Positions 28,773 through 37,654 are shown, counted from the stretch's first letter. The stretch: DNA of 46,838 nucleotides from Bradyrhizobium sp. (GCF_030693485.1 NZ_JAUYAN010000250.1:1-46838), one strand, 5' to 3'. The notes: generated by a model from the sequence alone, not told the origin. Made by a program: numbers and translations.

Positions 28773-29909
28773 ATGAATCTGCGTTTGCGGGAAAATCCCT
28801 GGCGGCTGATGCTCGCGGTCAACATCGCCGTGCTGATCGGCGTCTTGCTCTACAAGCTGACGCGCGAGCCCTATGTTCCCTACATTCATCTGCTGGTCGA
28901 TTATCATTTCGGCTTTACAAAACGCGCACTGATCGGCGCGGGCGTCGCGTTGTTCTTCGACAAGGTGCCGGTGTGGCTGGTGTTCGCGCTATCAGGCGCG
29001 GTGTGGCTGATCACGCTCGCCTTGTTCGCAAAATTGTTCCGGCGCACCTTTGGCTTTGACGACGCGCACCTGCCGCTGTTCGTGTTCATGGCGGGATCGC
29101 CGTTCTTTCTGAAGAATTTCATGCACACGCTCGGCCACTTCGACATTTACGGCTGTGCTTTTGCGATCGGCTTGCTGCTGATCCCGGCGCGCTCGATCTG
29201 GTTCGTCCTGCTCGCCGCCGCCTCCTCGATGATCCTGATCCTGATCCACCACATCCACTTCCTGATGTACGTGCCGACCATCGCGGTCATCGTGGTGCTG
29301 CGCCATTACCTGAGGCGGCGGCCAACGCGATCGAGTGCGATCGCCGGCCTGACAGCATTGGTGGCCGTCGGCATTCTGTTCTTCGCCGCGCAGTTCCTAG
29401 GAACGATGTCGGTCCCGGCGGCAGAATTCATCGCCCGTCTGCAGGGCCGCATTGCCGACCCGTCGCAACAGGACCTGCTGCGCTACACCCATGCCTTTGG
29501 CCTTATATGGTATCAGCCGCTTTCCCAGGAGATACACGATACGTGGGAACGCATGCCGTCCAACCTGTTGGGCGTGCCGGTATTCGCACTGCTGATCTGG
29601 CTGCACGCCCCGCTCTGGAAATATTTCGCCGGGCTGATCCGGTCGCTCTCGGATCCGTTGCACCGCCGCATCGTTATCGCCGGCATCGTTGCCGTCAGCG
29701 CGGCCTATCTGGTGATGTTCGCGATCGTGTTCGATTATTCACGCTGGATTTCGAACTGGGCGGTCTGCATGTTCCTGATCCTGCATGCGGTCAAGACCTT
29801 GCCGGCTTCGAGCGAGGTGCCGATGATATCGAGCGATGATCGAAGGACCACCATTCTCGGCGCGATCGTGACGTTGATCCCGCGCGTCGGGATCGTGCGG
29901 CCGTTTTGA
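28773..29909 (+). CDS. Polytopic inner-membrane protein of unknown function
   Basis: Protein of 378 residues with about nine to ten predicted membrane helices. Short charged motifs recur in loops: YIHLLVDYHFGFTKRALIGA near the N-terminus, FLKNFMHTLGHFDIYGCAFA (about 115-134) and LRYTHAFGLIWYQPL. The conserved histidines and aspartate (HFDIYG) in a loop between helices recall lipid-linked glycosyltransferases of the GT-C type, but no signature is complete. I chose ATG 28773 (MNLRLRENPW); the frame opens at 28695. It stands alone between two repeats. Confidence 0.72.
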   Translation: MNLRLRENPWRLMLAVNIAVLIGVLLYKLTREPYVPYIHLLVDYHFGFTKRALIGAGVALFFDKVPVWLVFALSGAVWLITLALFAKLFRRTFGFDDAHLPLFVFMAGSPFFLKNFMHTLGHFDIYGCAFAIGLLLIPARSIWFVLLAAASSMILILIHHIHFLMYVPTIAVIVVLRHYLRRRPTRSSAIAGLTALVAVGILFFAAQFLGTMSVPAAEFIARLQGRIADPSQQDLLRYTHAFGLIWYQPLSQEIHDTWERMPSNLLGVPVFALLIWLHAPLWKYFAGLIRSLSDPLHRRIVIAGIVAVSAAYLVMFAIVFDYSRWISNWAVCMFLILHAVKTLPASSEVPMISSDDRRTTILGAIVTLIPRVGIVRPF

Positions 29910-29961
29910 TTTTGACGCGTTTTCTTTACGCGAACCGGTACCCACTTCGCTCGAAAACGCT
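29910..29961. repeat. Short Rhizobiales repeat (GCGTTTTC...CCGGTACCCACTT type)
   Basis: The element reads TTTGACGCGTTTTCTTTACG, then CGAACCGGTACCCACTTCGC, then TCGAAAACGCT. Its ends (GCGTTTTC and GAAAACGC) form an inverted repeat. I recognise it as a dispersed Rhizobiales palindrome; its core resembles the element at 25275-25325. It lies between two converging genes and could act as a terminator. Confidence 0.65.
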
Positions 29962-29966
29962 ACGGG

Positions 29967-30569
29967 TTAGATTCTCGATCGTCGTACCCGCACATACAGC
30001 GCGCCTTCGCCGCCATGGCCGATATGGGCTTCCTCGAAACCGACCACCAGCGAACGGAATTCGGGCAGGCTCAGCCATTGCGGCACCTGGCGGCGCAGCA
30101 CCCCGCGTTCGGATTCCGCGCCAATCTTGCCCTTGCCGGTGATGACGAGCACGAAGGTCAGGCCCTCACTGTGGGCGCGCTGCAGGAAGCCGAACAGCAC
30201 CCGATGGGCGCGGGTTTGCGTCATGCCGTGCAAATCGAGCCGCGCATCGATCTCCTTGCGTCCGCGCGACAGCTGCGAACGCTCGCGGCGCCCGAGCGGG
30301 GCCAGCGGCGGAGCGGTCGGCGGCAACGCGGGTCTGGCAACGCGCGGCAATTTAGCCGGTGGAAGCAGCTTCGGCGGGGTTGCGGGTTTTGCGGCGGCCG
30401 GCGTTGCGGGATCCGCGGGCGCAATCTGCGCCTTGGCGGCGCGGGCCCTTTTGCGCAGCGGTTTTGTCTGCTTGGCGACGCTCTCCCACAGCGTGCGCTC
30501 TTCCTCGCTCAGGCTGCGCCGGCGCCGCGGCGCTGCGGGCAGTTCCGGAATCGGGGGCGGACGTTTCAT
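29967..30569 (-). CDS. Smr-domain protein
   Basis: Protein of 200 residues, possibly a nuclease or RNA-binding protein of the MutS2-related Smr family. The N-terminus is a basic, proline- and alanine-rich linker (about 1-100, with LWESVAKQTKPLRKRARAAK). The C-terminal Smr domain carries LDLHGMTQTRAHRVLFGFL and the loop VITGKGKIGAESERGVLRRQVPQWL. The start ATG 30569 overlaps the mltA stop (ATGA), so translation is coupled. The longer frame to 31244 is a shadow of mltA. Confidence 0.88.
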   Translation of the reverse strand: MKRPPPIPELPAAPRRRRSLSEEERTLWESVAKQTKPLRKRARAAKAQIAPADPATPAAAKPATPPKLLPPAKLPRVARPALPPTAPPLAPLGRRERSQLSRGRKEIDARLDLHGMTQTRAHRVLFGFLQRAHSEGLTFVLVITGKGKIGAESERGVLRRQVPQWLSLPEFRSLVVGFEEAHIGHGGEGALYVRVRRSRI

Positions 30570-32146
30570 CGGCCGTGGCGGTGATGACGATGATGGCGGT
30601 CTCGATGGCGGCGCGTTTCGCGGCTCGGGGCGACATTCGGCCGCGCTTCCGGCAACGGCACGGGTTTGGCGATCTCGGCCGATGCGGTGGCCGCGGGAGC
30701 GACGGCGGCGGGAGGCTGTGCTGCAGCAGGTGCCGCACTTTTCGCAGCCGTCCCGTCCTGGGGCTGATCCTTCAGGGGATCGACCTGCGGAAACAGCTTT
30801 GCGATTTTCTCCGATGGCCGCGGGTCCGGTACCGGCATCTTGCGGCCCCTCGCCGAGGGATCGAGGCTGTTCGGGACCAGCATGACGAAGCGCGCATTGT
30901 GCCGGAACCGGCCCGATATTTTTCCGGCCTCGGCGCCGGCGCCGAAATAGAGATCGGCGCGCGCGGGACCGACGATCGCCGATCCGGTGTCCTGCGCGAT
31001 CATCAGCCGGCGGAACGGCGTCTTCGATTGTTCCGATTCGATCGGCAGTTCGCCCTCGATGAAGAACGGCGTGCCATAAACATGCAACGCCTTGTCGACC
31101 GCGATCGAGCGGCCCGGGCTCAGCGAAACACCCTGCGCGCCGACCGGTTCTTCGGCGGCGGAAAGATTCACTTCGCGAAAGAACACATAGGAGCGGTTCT
31201 GCCTGCGCAATTCGTTGGCGCCGTCGGGGTTCTGCTGCATCCACTCCCGGATCTTCTGCATCGACATCTGATCCCGGGGGATGATGTTGCGTTCGATCAG
31301 GATGCGGCCCACCGGCGTGTAGGAGAAGCCGTTATGCGCGTCGTAATTGATGCGGACGGTGGAGCCGTCCTCGAGGCGCACCCGCGCCGAGCCCTGGATC
31401 TGCGTGAACAGCAAATCGGTCTGGTTCTTCAGCCAGACGATTTCGAGGCCGCGGCCGGCAATCGCGCCGTCCTCGATCTCGGCGCGATCGTAATAGGGCA
31501 CGAGCTTGCGGCGGCCGATCTTGCGGAACACCTGGCCCTTGTTCGGCAAGCCCGCGTGGCTCTCCCTGGCGCCGCGGACGAATAGATTGGAAGGGCGGCG
31601 ATAGACCGGCACGGTGTAGATTTCGGTCTGGGTTCTGGATCCATCCAGGATGGGCTCATAGTAGCCGGTCACAAACCCTTCGGCTTCGCCAAGCCGCGAA
31701 ATTCGCAAGGCAAGGAAATGCTCTTCGAAGAACGTCTTGGCCCTGGCCGCGGTGTCAATTTCGAGCGCCCGGGCCGCCCGGCAGGGATCGCGCAGCGAGG
31801 TACCCAGCGCCTTCGGTTCGGCCGGAGGCTTGCGTTCCGCCACGATCGGCCTGCAGCTGATGCGAAACGCCTTGTAGGCGAGCAGATGATCGTCCTCGCG
31901 CCAGCCCAGGATATCGGCCCAGGCCACCGGCGCATATTGGCCGCCGCCGATTTCCAGCGGCGAGGCGAGCTGCGGATATGGCAGGGGACGGGCAGCGGGA
32001 AGATGCGGACGCGCGTGATGCGAAGCATGGGAACGATGCCCGGCGAACCCGCTCGATGGCGCCAGCGACAATACCGCAGCGGTCGCGCCGACCGCGACGG
32101 CATACCAGCCGGCGCCGCGCGCGTTATTGAGCGCTTCCCGTGCCAA
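30566..32146 (-). CDS. mltA: Membrane-bound lytic transglycosylase MltA
   Basis: Peptidoglycan hydrolase that cleaves the MurNAc-GlcNAc bond to give 1,6-anhydromuropeptides. From the likely TTG start at 32146 it is 526 residues. A signal or anchor covers about 12-30. The MltA barrel domain is at about 90-330 (GYYEPILDGSRTQTEIYTVP, FTQIQGSARVRLEDGS) and a 3D domain follows (MIAQDTGSAIVGPARADLYFG). The last 90 residues are an A/P-rich and histidine-rich tail. The open frame extends to 32239, but that part overlaps the Tim44-like gene. No lipobox is seen, so it is probably periplasmic or anchored. Confidence 0.88.
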   Translation of the reverse strand: MAREALNNARGAGWYAVAVGATAAVLSLAPSSGFAGHRSHASHHARPHLPAARPLPYPQLASPLEIGGGQYAPVAWADILGWREDDHLLAYKAFRISCRPIVAERKPPAEPKALGTSLRDPCRAARALEIDTAARAKTFFEEHFLALRISRLGEAEGFVTGYYEPILDGSRTQTEIYTVPVYRRPSNLFVRGARESHAGLPNKGQVFRKIGRRKLVPYYDRAEIEDGAIAGRGLEIVWLKNQTDLLFTQIQGSARVRLEDGSTVRINYDAHNGFSYTPVGRILIERNIIPRDQMSMQKIREWMQQNPDGANELRRQNRSYVFFREVNLSAAEEPVGAQGVSLSPGRSIAVDKALHVYGTPFFIEGELPIESEQSKTPFRRLMIAQDTGSAIVGPARADLYFGAGAEAGKISGRFRHNARFVMLVPNSLDPSARGRKMPVPDPRPSEKIAKLFPQVDPLKDQPQDGTAAKSAAPAAAQPPAAVAPAATASAEIAKPVPLPEARPNVAPSRETRRHRDRHHRHHRHGR

Positions 32147-32828
32147 CCAGCTTCCAGTTCGGATCGCGTGAGGTGATGTCGCGGGCGAAGGTCCAGACAT
32201 CGGTGATATCGGCGACCGTTTCGGCGCTGCCGTCGACAACCGTGCCGGCCTTGTCTCGGGTGGCCGTGATCATCTGCGACACGAAGCGAACGGTCAGCTG
32301 CGCCGCGCGGTCGCGGGCTTCCGCCCCGACGAGCTCGGCCTTGTCGATCGAGACGAAGCGCGTTTCCGTCCTCTGCTCGTGCTTCTCGCGATCCTTGATC
32401 ACCGCCTCGAAACTCTCATAGACCTCGGACGACAGCAGATCCTTCAGCGCGCGGCGGTCGCCATTGGCGAAAGCCAGCACGATCATCTCGTAGGCGCTCT
32501 TGGCGCCGCTGAGGAAATGCCGGGGATCGAACGAGGAATCCTGGGCGGCAATGGCGTCGAGGCCCTGCGCCAGCGGCGTGCCAGGTTCGGCCAGACCCTT
32601 CCAGCGGTCGGTCGGGGGGACCACATCCGCGGTCGGCGCCAGCGGCGCCTGGTCGATCACCGCGCCCGGGATCGGCACCACATTATTGTCCTGCGCGCCA
32701 TGCAGCACGTTGCGCGACGCGCGATCGAACGGCGGCCGCTCGTTTCCGGTGCGCTGTCCAAGAACGTTACGCAGGCGCAGGAAGATAAAGACCGCCAGCG
32801 CCAGGAAGATGATAGTGTAAATGTCCAC
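32124..32828 (-). CDS. Tim44/TimA-domain inner-membrane protein
   Basis: Protein of 234 residues with an N-terminal membrane helix (MDIYTIIFLALAVFIFLRLR, 1-20) and a soluble C-terminal Tim44-like domain (about 95-230, including MIVLAFANGDRRALKDLLSS then VYESFEAVIKDREK). Bacterial relatives include Caulobacter TimA; the mitochondrial relative is the import-motor tether. The bacterial function is not settled. It starts the tim44-mltA-smr run, overlaps mltA by about 23 bases, and is divergent from secB. Confidence 0.88.
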   Translation of the reverse strand: MDIYTIIFLALAVFIFLRLRNVLGQRTGNERPPFDRASRNVLHGAQDNNVVPIPGAVIDQAPLAPTADVVPPTDRWKGLAEPGTPLAQGLDAIAAQDSSFDPRHFLSGAKSAYEMIVLAFANGDRRALKDLLSSEVYESFEAVIKDREKHEQRTETRFVSIDKAELVGAEARDRAAQLTVRFVSQMITATRDKAGTVVDGSAETVADITDVWTFARDITSRDPNWKLVGTGSAQ

Positions 32829-33290
32829 GTCGCATTCGCTTTCTGGTCTGCACCGGGATTGGGCCGGTGGTAGAGCGTTTCGATCAGGAAACGGCAGAGA
32901 TTAAATCATGGATTGGGTCTGCAGCATGTAGGCACGAAACGGGGCCTGGCCAAGGCTCTTGCTAGCGAAGGCTCTTGCAAGCGAAGGCTCTTGCCTGTTG
33001 CCCTGACGGAATTGTAGCGCGTTTTTGCGGTGGGTGGAAACCCGATCATGTCCGGAAATGGCGCATATTCAACAATTTAGGCCCTCCCGCGGCGATCCGG
33101 CCTGGCTACCGGATGCCTGATCCCCCGAGCCGGCCGATCCCTTGGGGCGCCCCGGACGGCCGCAGGCGATGGTCGTCCTTGTGGACCAAGCCGCGGCTAT
33201 GATAGCCACTCGCCCCGACATCGGCCTTTTCATACGTCGCGAGCGAATTCAGACGTAAAACCCGCCCGCTCGGCTCCAGGAGAGATTTTC
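32829..33290. other. 462-base divergent intergenic region between tim44-like gene and secB
   Basis: No gene is supported here; the one open frame (32975-33202) has no domain and no ribosome site. It should hold promoters for both neighbours, but I saw no strong match. The notable content is a 16-base tandem repeat at 32952-32999. The half nearer secB is GC-rich with short inverted repeats. Confidence 0.6.
32952..32999. repeat. Three tandem copies of a 16-base unit
   Basis: The units are AAGGCTCTTGCTAGCG, AAGGCTCTTGCAAGCG and AAGGCTCTTGCCTGTT, with the first 11 bases identical in all three. The spacing of 16 bases is close to one and a half helical turns. The arrangement could bind a repressor or activator in the shared promoter region of secB and the tim44-like gene. 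Confidence 0.8.
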
Positions 33291-33779
33291 ATGACCAACG
33301 GCAATGGCACACCTCCCGAGGCGGCCGCTCCTCCCCAGTTGAACGTGTTGGCGCAGTATACCAAGGACTTGTCGTTCGAGAATCCGAACGCGCCGGCCTC
33401 GCTGGCGCCGCAGCAGCAGCAGCCCGCGATCAACATCCAGATCAACGTCAGCGCCAACAATATTGCCGAAAACGAGTTCGAAGTGACGCTTTCGGTCGAG
33501 GGCAAGGCCGAAAACGCCGGCAAGGTGATGTTCAGCTTCGATCTCGCCTATGCCGGCGTGTTCCGGATCATGAACGTACCGCAGGAAAACCTGCATCCGC
33601 TGGTCATGATCGAATGCCCGCGGCTGCTGTTCCCGTTCGCGCGCGAGATCATTGCGACCTCGGTGCGTGACGGCGGATTCCCTCCGCTGATGCTGGATCC
33701 GGTCGATTTCGTCGGTCTGTATCGCCAGAATCTGGAACGGCAGGCCGCGGCACAGGCCTCGCAGGCAAAGCCGAGCTAA
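33291..33779 (+). CDS. secB: Protein-export chaperone SecB
   Basis: Tetrameric chaperone that keeps preproteins unfolded and passes them to SecA. It is 162 residues with the typical alphaproteobacterial sequence: [39 protein letters not shown] and the C-terminal [20 protein letters not shown] then [20 protein letters not shown] lies before ATG 33291. It is convergent with dnaQ. Confidence 0.97.
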   Translation: MTNGNGTPPEAAAPPQLNVLAQYTKDLSFENPNAPASLAPQQQQPAINIQINVSANNIAENEFEVTLSVEGKAENAGKVMFSFDLAYAGVFRIMNVPQENLHPLVMIECPRLLFPFAREIIATSVRDGGFPPLMLDPVDFVGLYRQNLERQAAAQASQAKPS

Positions 33780-33800
33780 CGCGAACGGACCCGGTTCCCG

Positions 33801-34496
33801 TCAACCAGCCAGAAAATCGTTCCAGACCGGCTTGTCGCCCAGCGTGGCGACAAAAGCCCGATGGGCCGCGCGATCTTCATCGCTGACGCGCGGCGCGAGC
33901 GGCGCCTCGCGCATCCGCCGCGGCATTTCGCCGTACCCGCCGGCGCGCACATCGCGGCTCTCCGTTGCCAGGATCAGTTGCGACTGCCGGGCCCCGATCA
34001 GGTCGATATAGACCTCGGCCAACAGCTCGGCGTCGAGCAAGGCGCCGTGCTTGGTGCGGCGGGAATTGTCGATCGCATAGCGCGAGCAGAGATCGTCGAG
34101 CCGGTTCGACACCCCCGGATGCTTGCGGCGGGCCAGCAGCAGCGTGTCGACCAGCCGGTCGCGCGAAATGGCCGGCCGCTGGATGCGGTCGAGTTCGGCA
34201 TTGATGAAGCCGATATCGAACGACGCGTTGTGGATCACCAGCGGCGCATCGGCGATGAACTCCAGGAACTCGTCGACCACATGGGCGAAAAGCGGCTTGT
34301 CGGCAAGGAACTCGCTGGAAAGGCCGTGCACGGCGAAGGCTTCGGCCGGCATGGAACGTTCCGGATTGATGTGGCGGTGAAAGGTCTGTCCGGTCGGCAT
34401 GCAATTGATCATCTCGACACAGCCGATTTCAACCAGCCGGTCGCCGCGCAGCGGGTCGAGGCCGGTGGTTTCGGTATCGAGAACGATTTCGCGCAT
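33801..34496 (-). CDS. dnaQ: DNA polymerase III epsilon subunit, 3'-5' proofreading exonuclease
   Basis: Proofreading nuclease of the replicative polymerase, 231 residues. The DnaQ-fold motifs are complete: Exo I VLDTETTG (D7, E9), Exo II HNASFDIGFIN, and Exo III with HGALLDAELLAEVYIDL. It follows coaE on the minus strand after 24 bases, and is the last gene of the ppsR-maf-coaE-dnaQ run. Confidence 0.96.
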   Translation of the reverse strand: MREIVLDTETTGLDPLRGDRLVEIGCVEMINCMPTGQTFHRHINPERSMPAEAFAVHGLSSEFLADKPLFAHVVDEFLEFIADAPLVIHNASFDIGFINAELDRIQRPAISRDRLVDTLLLARRKHPGVSNRLDDLCSRYAIDNSRRTKHGALLDAELLAEVYIDLIGARQSQLILATESRDVRAGGYGEMPRRMREAPLAPRVSDEDRAAHRAFVATLGDKPVWNDFLAG

Positions 34497-34520
34497 GGGT
34501 CTGGTCCGGAAGGCGGCGAA

Positions 34521-35120
34521 TCAGCTGCGCCGTTGCGGCATTTTAGCAACCTGCTGCAGAATGTCGCGGATCTGGACCCGCACCGGGTCGAGACCGTCAG
34601 ATGTATCCACCACGAAATCCGCCCGCTTGCGCTTTTCGGCATCCGGCAGCTGACGCGCCAAAATGGAATCGAGCGCTTCGCTGGTCATGGTGCCCCGCGC
34701 CATGATTCGCGCGCGCTGGTTCTCCGGCGAGGTCGTCACCACCACCACCGCATCGACGCGTTTCTCGCCGCCGGTCTCATACAGCAAGGGCACGTCGACC
34801 ACCGCCACCGGTGCGCCGGCCCGCTCGGCATCTGCGAAGAACTTTTGCCGCGAGGCGCCCAGCATCGGGTGGACGATCTGCTCGAGCTGTTTCATGGCCG
34901 CGGGATCGTGCACGACGCGCGCCGACAATTTCGGACGATCGACCTTGCCGTCAACGGTGGTACCGGGAAATGCCGCTTCGATCGCCGGCGCCGCCTCGCC
35001 TTCATACAATTGGTGAACGGCCGCATCGGCGTCGTAGACCGGGACGCCGGCTTCCGCGAACAATTTCGCGGTGGTGGATTTGCCCATTCCGATCGAACCG
35101 GTCAGCCCAAGAATAATCAT
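34521..35120 (-). CDS. coaE: Dephospho-CoA kinase
   Basis: Phosphorylates dephospho-CoA, the last step of coenzyme A synthesis. It is 199 residues, usual length. Walker A is [16 protein letters not shown] (6-21), followed by [12 protein letters not shown] and [19 protein letters not shown]. It sits between maf (34-base gap) and dnaQ, the conserved order in Rhizobiales. aroE, often present in this run, is missing here. Confidence 0.96.
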   Translation of the reverse strand: MIILGLTGSIGMGKSTTAKLFAEAGVPVYDADAAVHQLYEGEAAPAIEAAFPGTTVDGKVDRPKLSARVVHDPAAMKQLEQIVHPMLGASRQKFFADAERAGAPVAVVDVPLLYETGGEKRVDAVVVVTTSPENQRARIMARGTMTSEALDSILARQLPDAEKRKRADFVVDTSDGLDPVRVQIRDILQQVAKMPQRRS

Positions 35121-35154
35121 TCAACGTTCGCCAATTTTTGTTCCCGGGAATTGT

Positions 35155-35763
35155 TCAGATGCCAAGCAGCCGCTCGTTGCGCAGAAACCCGAGCAAGGCC
35201 AGCAGTGGCAGTCCAAGGATGGTGAAGTGGTCGCCGTCGATGCGCTCGAACAGATGCACCCCCAGCCCTTCGAGCTGGTAGGCGCCGACGCTGGAGGTCA
35301 CCGCCTCTCCTGCCATATCCAGATAGGTCTGGATTTCAGCCCCGCTGAGCTGCCGCATGGTCATGCGTGCGATAGCGGTGTTTTCGAACATGATCTTGCC
35401 GTCGCGCGCGACCGCAACGGCGGAGTGCAGTTCATGAGTTCGGCCAGCTAGATCGCGTAGCTGCTCGCCGGCCGCGGTACGGCCGGCCGGCTTGCTGAAC
35501 AGCCTGGTCTCCAGCGCCAGGGTCTGATCGGCGCCGACGACATATTTTTCCGGCTGGCGTATCGACACGTCAAGCGCCTTCACGCGCGCAAGAAGCGCAG
35601 CTATTTCACCAGGCGCTGACAGGGCGGAGGATTGCTGCACGGCGCGCTCATCGATGTCGGCCGGAACGGCTTCGAAATGAATGCCGGCATTGGCCAGCAG
35701 CATCTGCCGCGTGCGGCTTTGCGACGCCAGGATCAACGGATCTTTGCCGCGCCACAGCGTCAT
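35155..35763 (-). CDS. maf: Maf/YceF-family nucleotide pyrophosphatase
   Basis: House-cleaning pyrophosphatase of the Maf fold, 202 residues. Visible: [15 protein letters not shown] at the N-terminus, the acidic motif [10 protein letters not shown] in place of the usual GADT stretch, and [19 protein letters not shown] near the C-terminus. In this subgroup the substrate may be m7GTP or another modified nucleotide. The start ATG 35763 overlaps the ppsR stop by four bases (ATGA). Confidence 0.9.
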   Translation of the reverse strand: MTLWRGKDPLILASQSRTRQMLLANAGIHFEAVPADIDERAVQQSSALSAPGEIAALLARVKALDVSIRQPEKYVVGADQTLALETRLFSKPAGRTAAGEQLRDLAGRTHELHSAVAVARDGKIMFENTAIARMTMRQLSGAEIQTYLDMAGEAVTSSVGAYQLEGLGVHLFERIDGDHFTILGLPLLALLGFLRNERLLGI

Positions 35764-36596
35764 TCGGAAATCCGCTGCCGTTGCCGGTCGGTGAACAGTT
35801 TCAGTATTGCAGCAGCCGTTTCTTCGATCGACCGCCGTGTCACGTCGAGCTGGGCCCAATTGAATCTCGCGCACAATTTCCGCGCGTAGGCGACCTCGTC
35901 GGTGACCGATTGCCGATCGATGTAGGTGTCATTGTCCCGGTCACCCATGCTTAACAGCCGGTTCTGCCGAACCTGAATGAGGCGTTCGGGCGTGGCGTGA
36001 AGACTGACCACCAGCGGCTTCTTCAACGTCTCCAGTTGATGCGGGATTGGAATGCCAGGGACCAGCGGCACATTGGCCGTGCGGATGCCGCGATTGGCGA
36101 GATAGATCGAGGTCGGTGTTTTCGAGGTGCGCGATACACCGACCAGGATCACCTCGGCTTCTTCCAGCCCTTCGACATGCTGACCGTCATCATGCATCAT
36201 CGTGTAATTCAGCGCATCGATGCGCTTGAAATATTCCGTGTTCAGGACGTGTTGGGCGCCGACTCGGCCGGTCGTGGCGGCGCCGAGATAGGCCTGAAAC
36301 AATTGCATCACCGGACCGATAATCGAAAGGCTCGGGATATTCATTTCCCTGCACTTGGCTTCCAGCCGGGCGACCAGATCCTTTTCCAGCAGGGTGAACA
36401 ACACGATTCCGGGAGCTTCCTCGATTTCATCGAGCACGCGATCGAGCTGCTTCTGGCTGCGCACCAGCGGATAGACATGTTCGACCGGCGTCACATTGGC
36501 GTATTGCGCGGCTACCGCACGCGCCACCGTGATCAGGGTCTCACCGGTCGAATCGGACACCAGATGAAGATGAAAATAATTGCCGGTCGTAGGCAC
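35760..36596 (-). CDS. ppsR: Pyruvate phosphate dikinase/PEP synthase regulatory protein
   Basis: Bifunctional kinase-pyrophosphorylase of the DUF299 family that controls PPDK or PEP synthase by phosphorylating a threonine. It is 278 residues. It starts [20 protein letters not shown]. The P-loop-like [18 protein letters not shown] is at 153-170 and a C-terminal [11 protein letters not shown] closes the protein. This gene flanks the chromosome origin in many Alphaproteobacteria. It reads away from the 483-base gap on its right. Confidence 0.95.
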   Translation of the reverse strand: MPTTGNYFHLHLVSDSTGETLITVARAVAAQYANVTPVEHVYPLVRSQKQLDRVLDEIEEAPGIVLFTLLEKDLVARLEAKCREMNIPSLSIIGPVMQLFQAYLGAATTGRVGAQHVLNTEYFKRIDALNYTMMHDDGQHVEGLEEAEVILVGVSRTSKTPTSIYLANRGIRTANVPLVPGIPIPHQLETLKKPLVVSLHATPERLIQVRQNRLLSMGDRDNDTYIDRQSVTDEVAYARKLCARFNWAQLDVTRRSIEETAAAILKLFTDRQRQRISE

Positions 36597-37079
36597 CTAG
36601 ACCCCTGTGTATCCTGTGAATCGCTGTGGAGTTTACCTGAGAGAATCGAACACGAACCGGGCTGTCCGGGATAACCCGGCTTTTTCTGCACAGGCCTCCT
36701 GTTCGGGATAACTCCATGCGGTCGGTGCAATGATAGTGTGGTTATGTGGACTTGTCTCTTGATAAACCGTCCGTCAAGTCAGCCAAGCATATGAAACAGA
36801 TCATGATATCCGGCTTGTCAGGATGAGCGCGGGATATGTTGATGGATGTGAACAAGTGCTGACAACGTCGCGGTGGTTTTGCGCTGGCGCTAATCACAGC
36901 TACTTAGACTCAAACCTAAGATTCTAAACTAGGTTATTTAGAAAGGCTGGGGGTGAGGATATGTCTGCCGTCGAGCCAGGACCGCCCTCGTGCTAAGCCT
37001 GCTTCACCGCAACGCTGCGATCCGGTGACACGTTCCGGGGCTGCGGCGGAAATTTGCCAACCGGGGTTGAGACGTCGCG
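36597..37079. other. Candidate chromosomal replication origin (oriC)
   Basis: Gene-free 483 bases between divergent ppsR and hemJ. The AT-rich core at about 36900-36950 (TTAGACTCAAACCTAAGA, then AACTAGGTTATTTAG) is unlike the GC-rich surroundings. Four CcrM-type GANTC sites occur: 36618, 36643, 36907 and 36920. One-mismatch DnaA boxes are TTCTGCACA near 36684 and TGTGAACAA near 36847, plus weaker sites such as TGTGGTTAT near 36738; no perfect TTATCCACA is present. Genes on each side point away from the gap, and parA-parB with four parS lie within 8 kb. The origin near ppsR is known for Caulobacter and relatives; its use here is inferred. Confidence 0.6.
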
Positions 37080-37502
37080 ATGTACGAATGGATCAAGGCG
37101 CTGCATGTCATCGCGGTCATCTCGTGGATGGCTGGCATGCTCTATTTGCCGCGGCTGTTCATCTACCACTGCGACGCTGAGGTCGGATCGAAGCAGTCCG
37201 AGACGTTCAAGATCATGGAACGCCGGTTGCTGAAGGCAATCATCAATCCGGCGATGATCGTGACCTGGCTGGCCGGGCTATACCTCGCCTGGTCCGGTGG
37301 CTGGCTTTCCGCCGGCTGGTTCCACGGTAAATTGCTGCTGGTGCTGGTGCTGTCGGGCGTGCACGGGTTTTTCGTCCGACTGGTGAAGGATTTTGCTGCT
37401 GACAGGAATGTCAGGCGTCAGAAATTTTACCGTATTATCAATGAGGTACCAACCGTTCTGATGGTCGTCATCGTGATTCTCGTGATCGTTAAGCCGTTTT
37501 GA
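37080..37502 (+). CDS. hemJ: Protoporphyrinogen IX oxidase HemJ
   Basis: Integral membrane protein of 140 residues that oxidises protoporphyrinogen IX to protoporphyrin IX in heme synthesis. Four membrane helices are apparent. The conserved His of the first helix is H9 in WIKALHVIAVISWMAGMLY, followed by LPRLFIYH, and conserved residues in NPAMIVTWLAGLYLAW. It is the first rightward gene beyond the candidate origin. hemE, a frequent neighbour at this position in other Alphaproteobacteria, is not present between it and ppsR. Confidence 0.93.
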   Translation: MYEWIKALHVIAVISWMAGMLYLPRLFIYHCDAEVGSKQSETFKIMERRLLKAIINPAMIVTWLAGLYLAWSGGWLSAGWFHGKLLLVLVLSGVHGFFVRLVKDFAADRNVRRQKFYRIINEVPTVLMVVIVILVIVKPF

Positions 37503-37654
37503 GGGGTTTCGCCGTCAACATCCCGAACCGCGGGCCTGCTTGCGGAAGTCCGTCCGATTTTCTATATTGCTGAAATCCCACCCCACGCAGGCGGATGTGG
37601 TCGTGTTCCGGTTTTCCATCGAACCGGCCGCCGCATCAGGTTTGAAGCCTCACC

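Noticed and set aside
15188-37012. A 16-base match, GCCTGCTTCACCGCAA, near 15188 and 36996
   Set aside because: The flanks do not match, and one 16-base coincidence in a 47-kb window is plausible by chance.
36953-37180. Small frame just upstream of hemJ
   Set aside because: No ribosome site, no domain, and it runs into hemJ in another frame.
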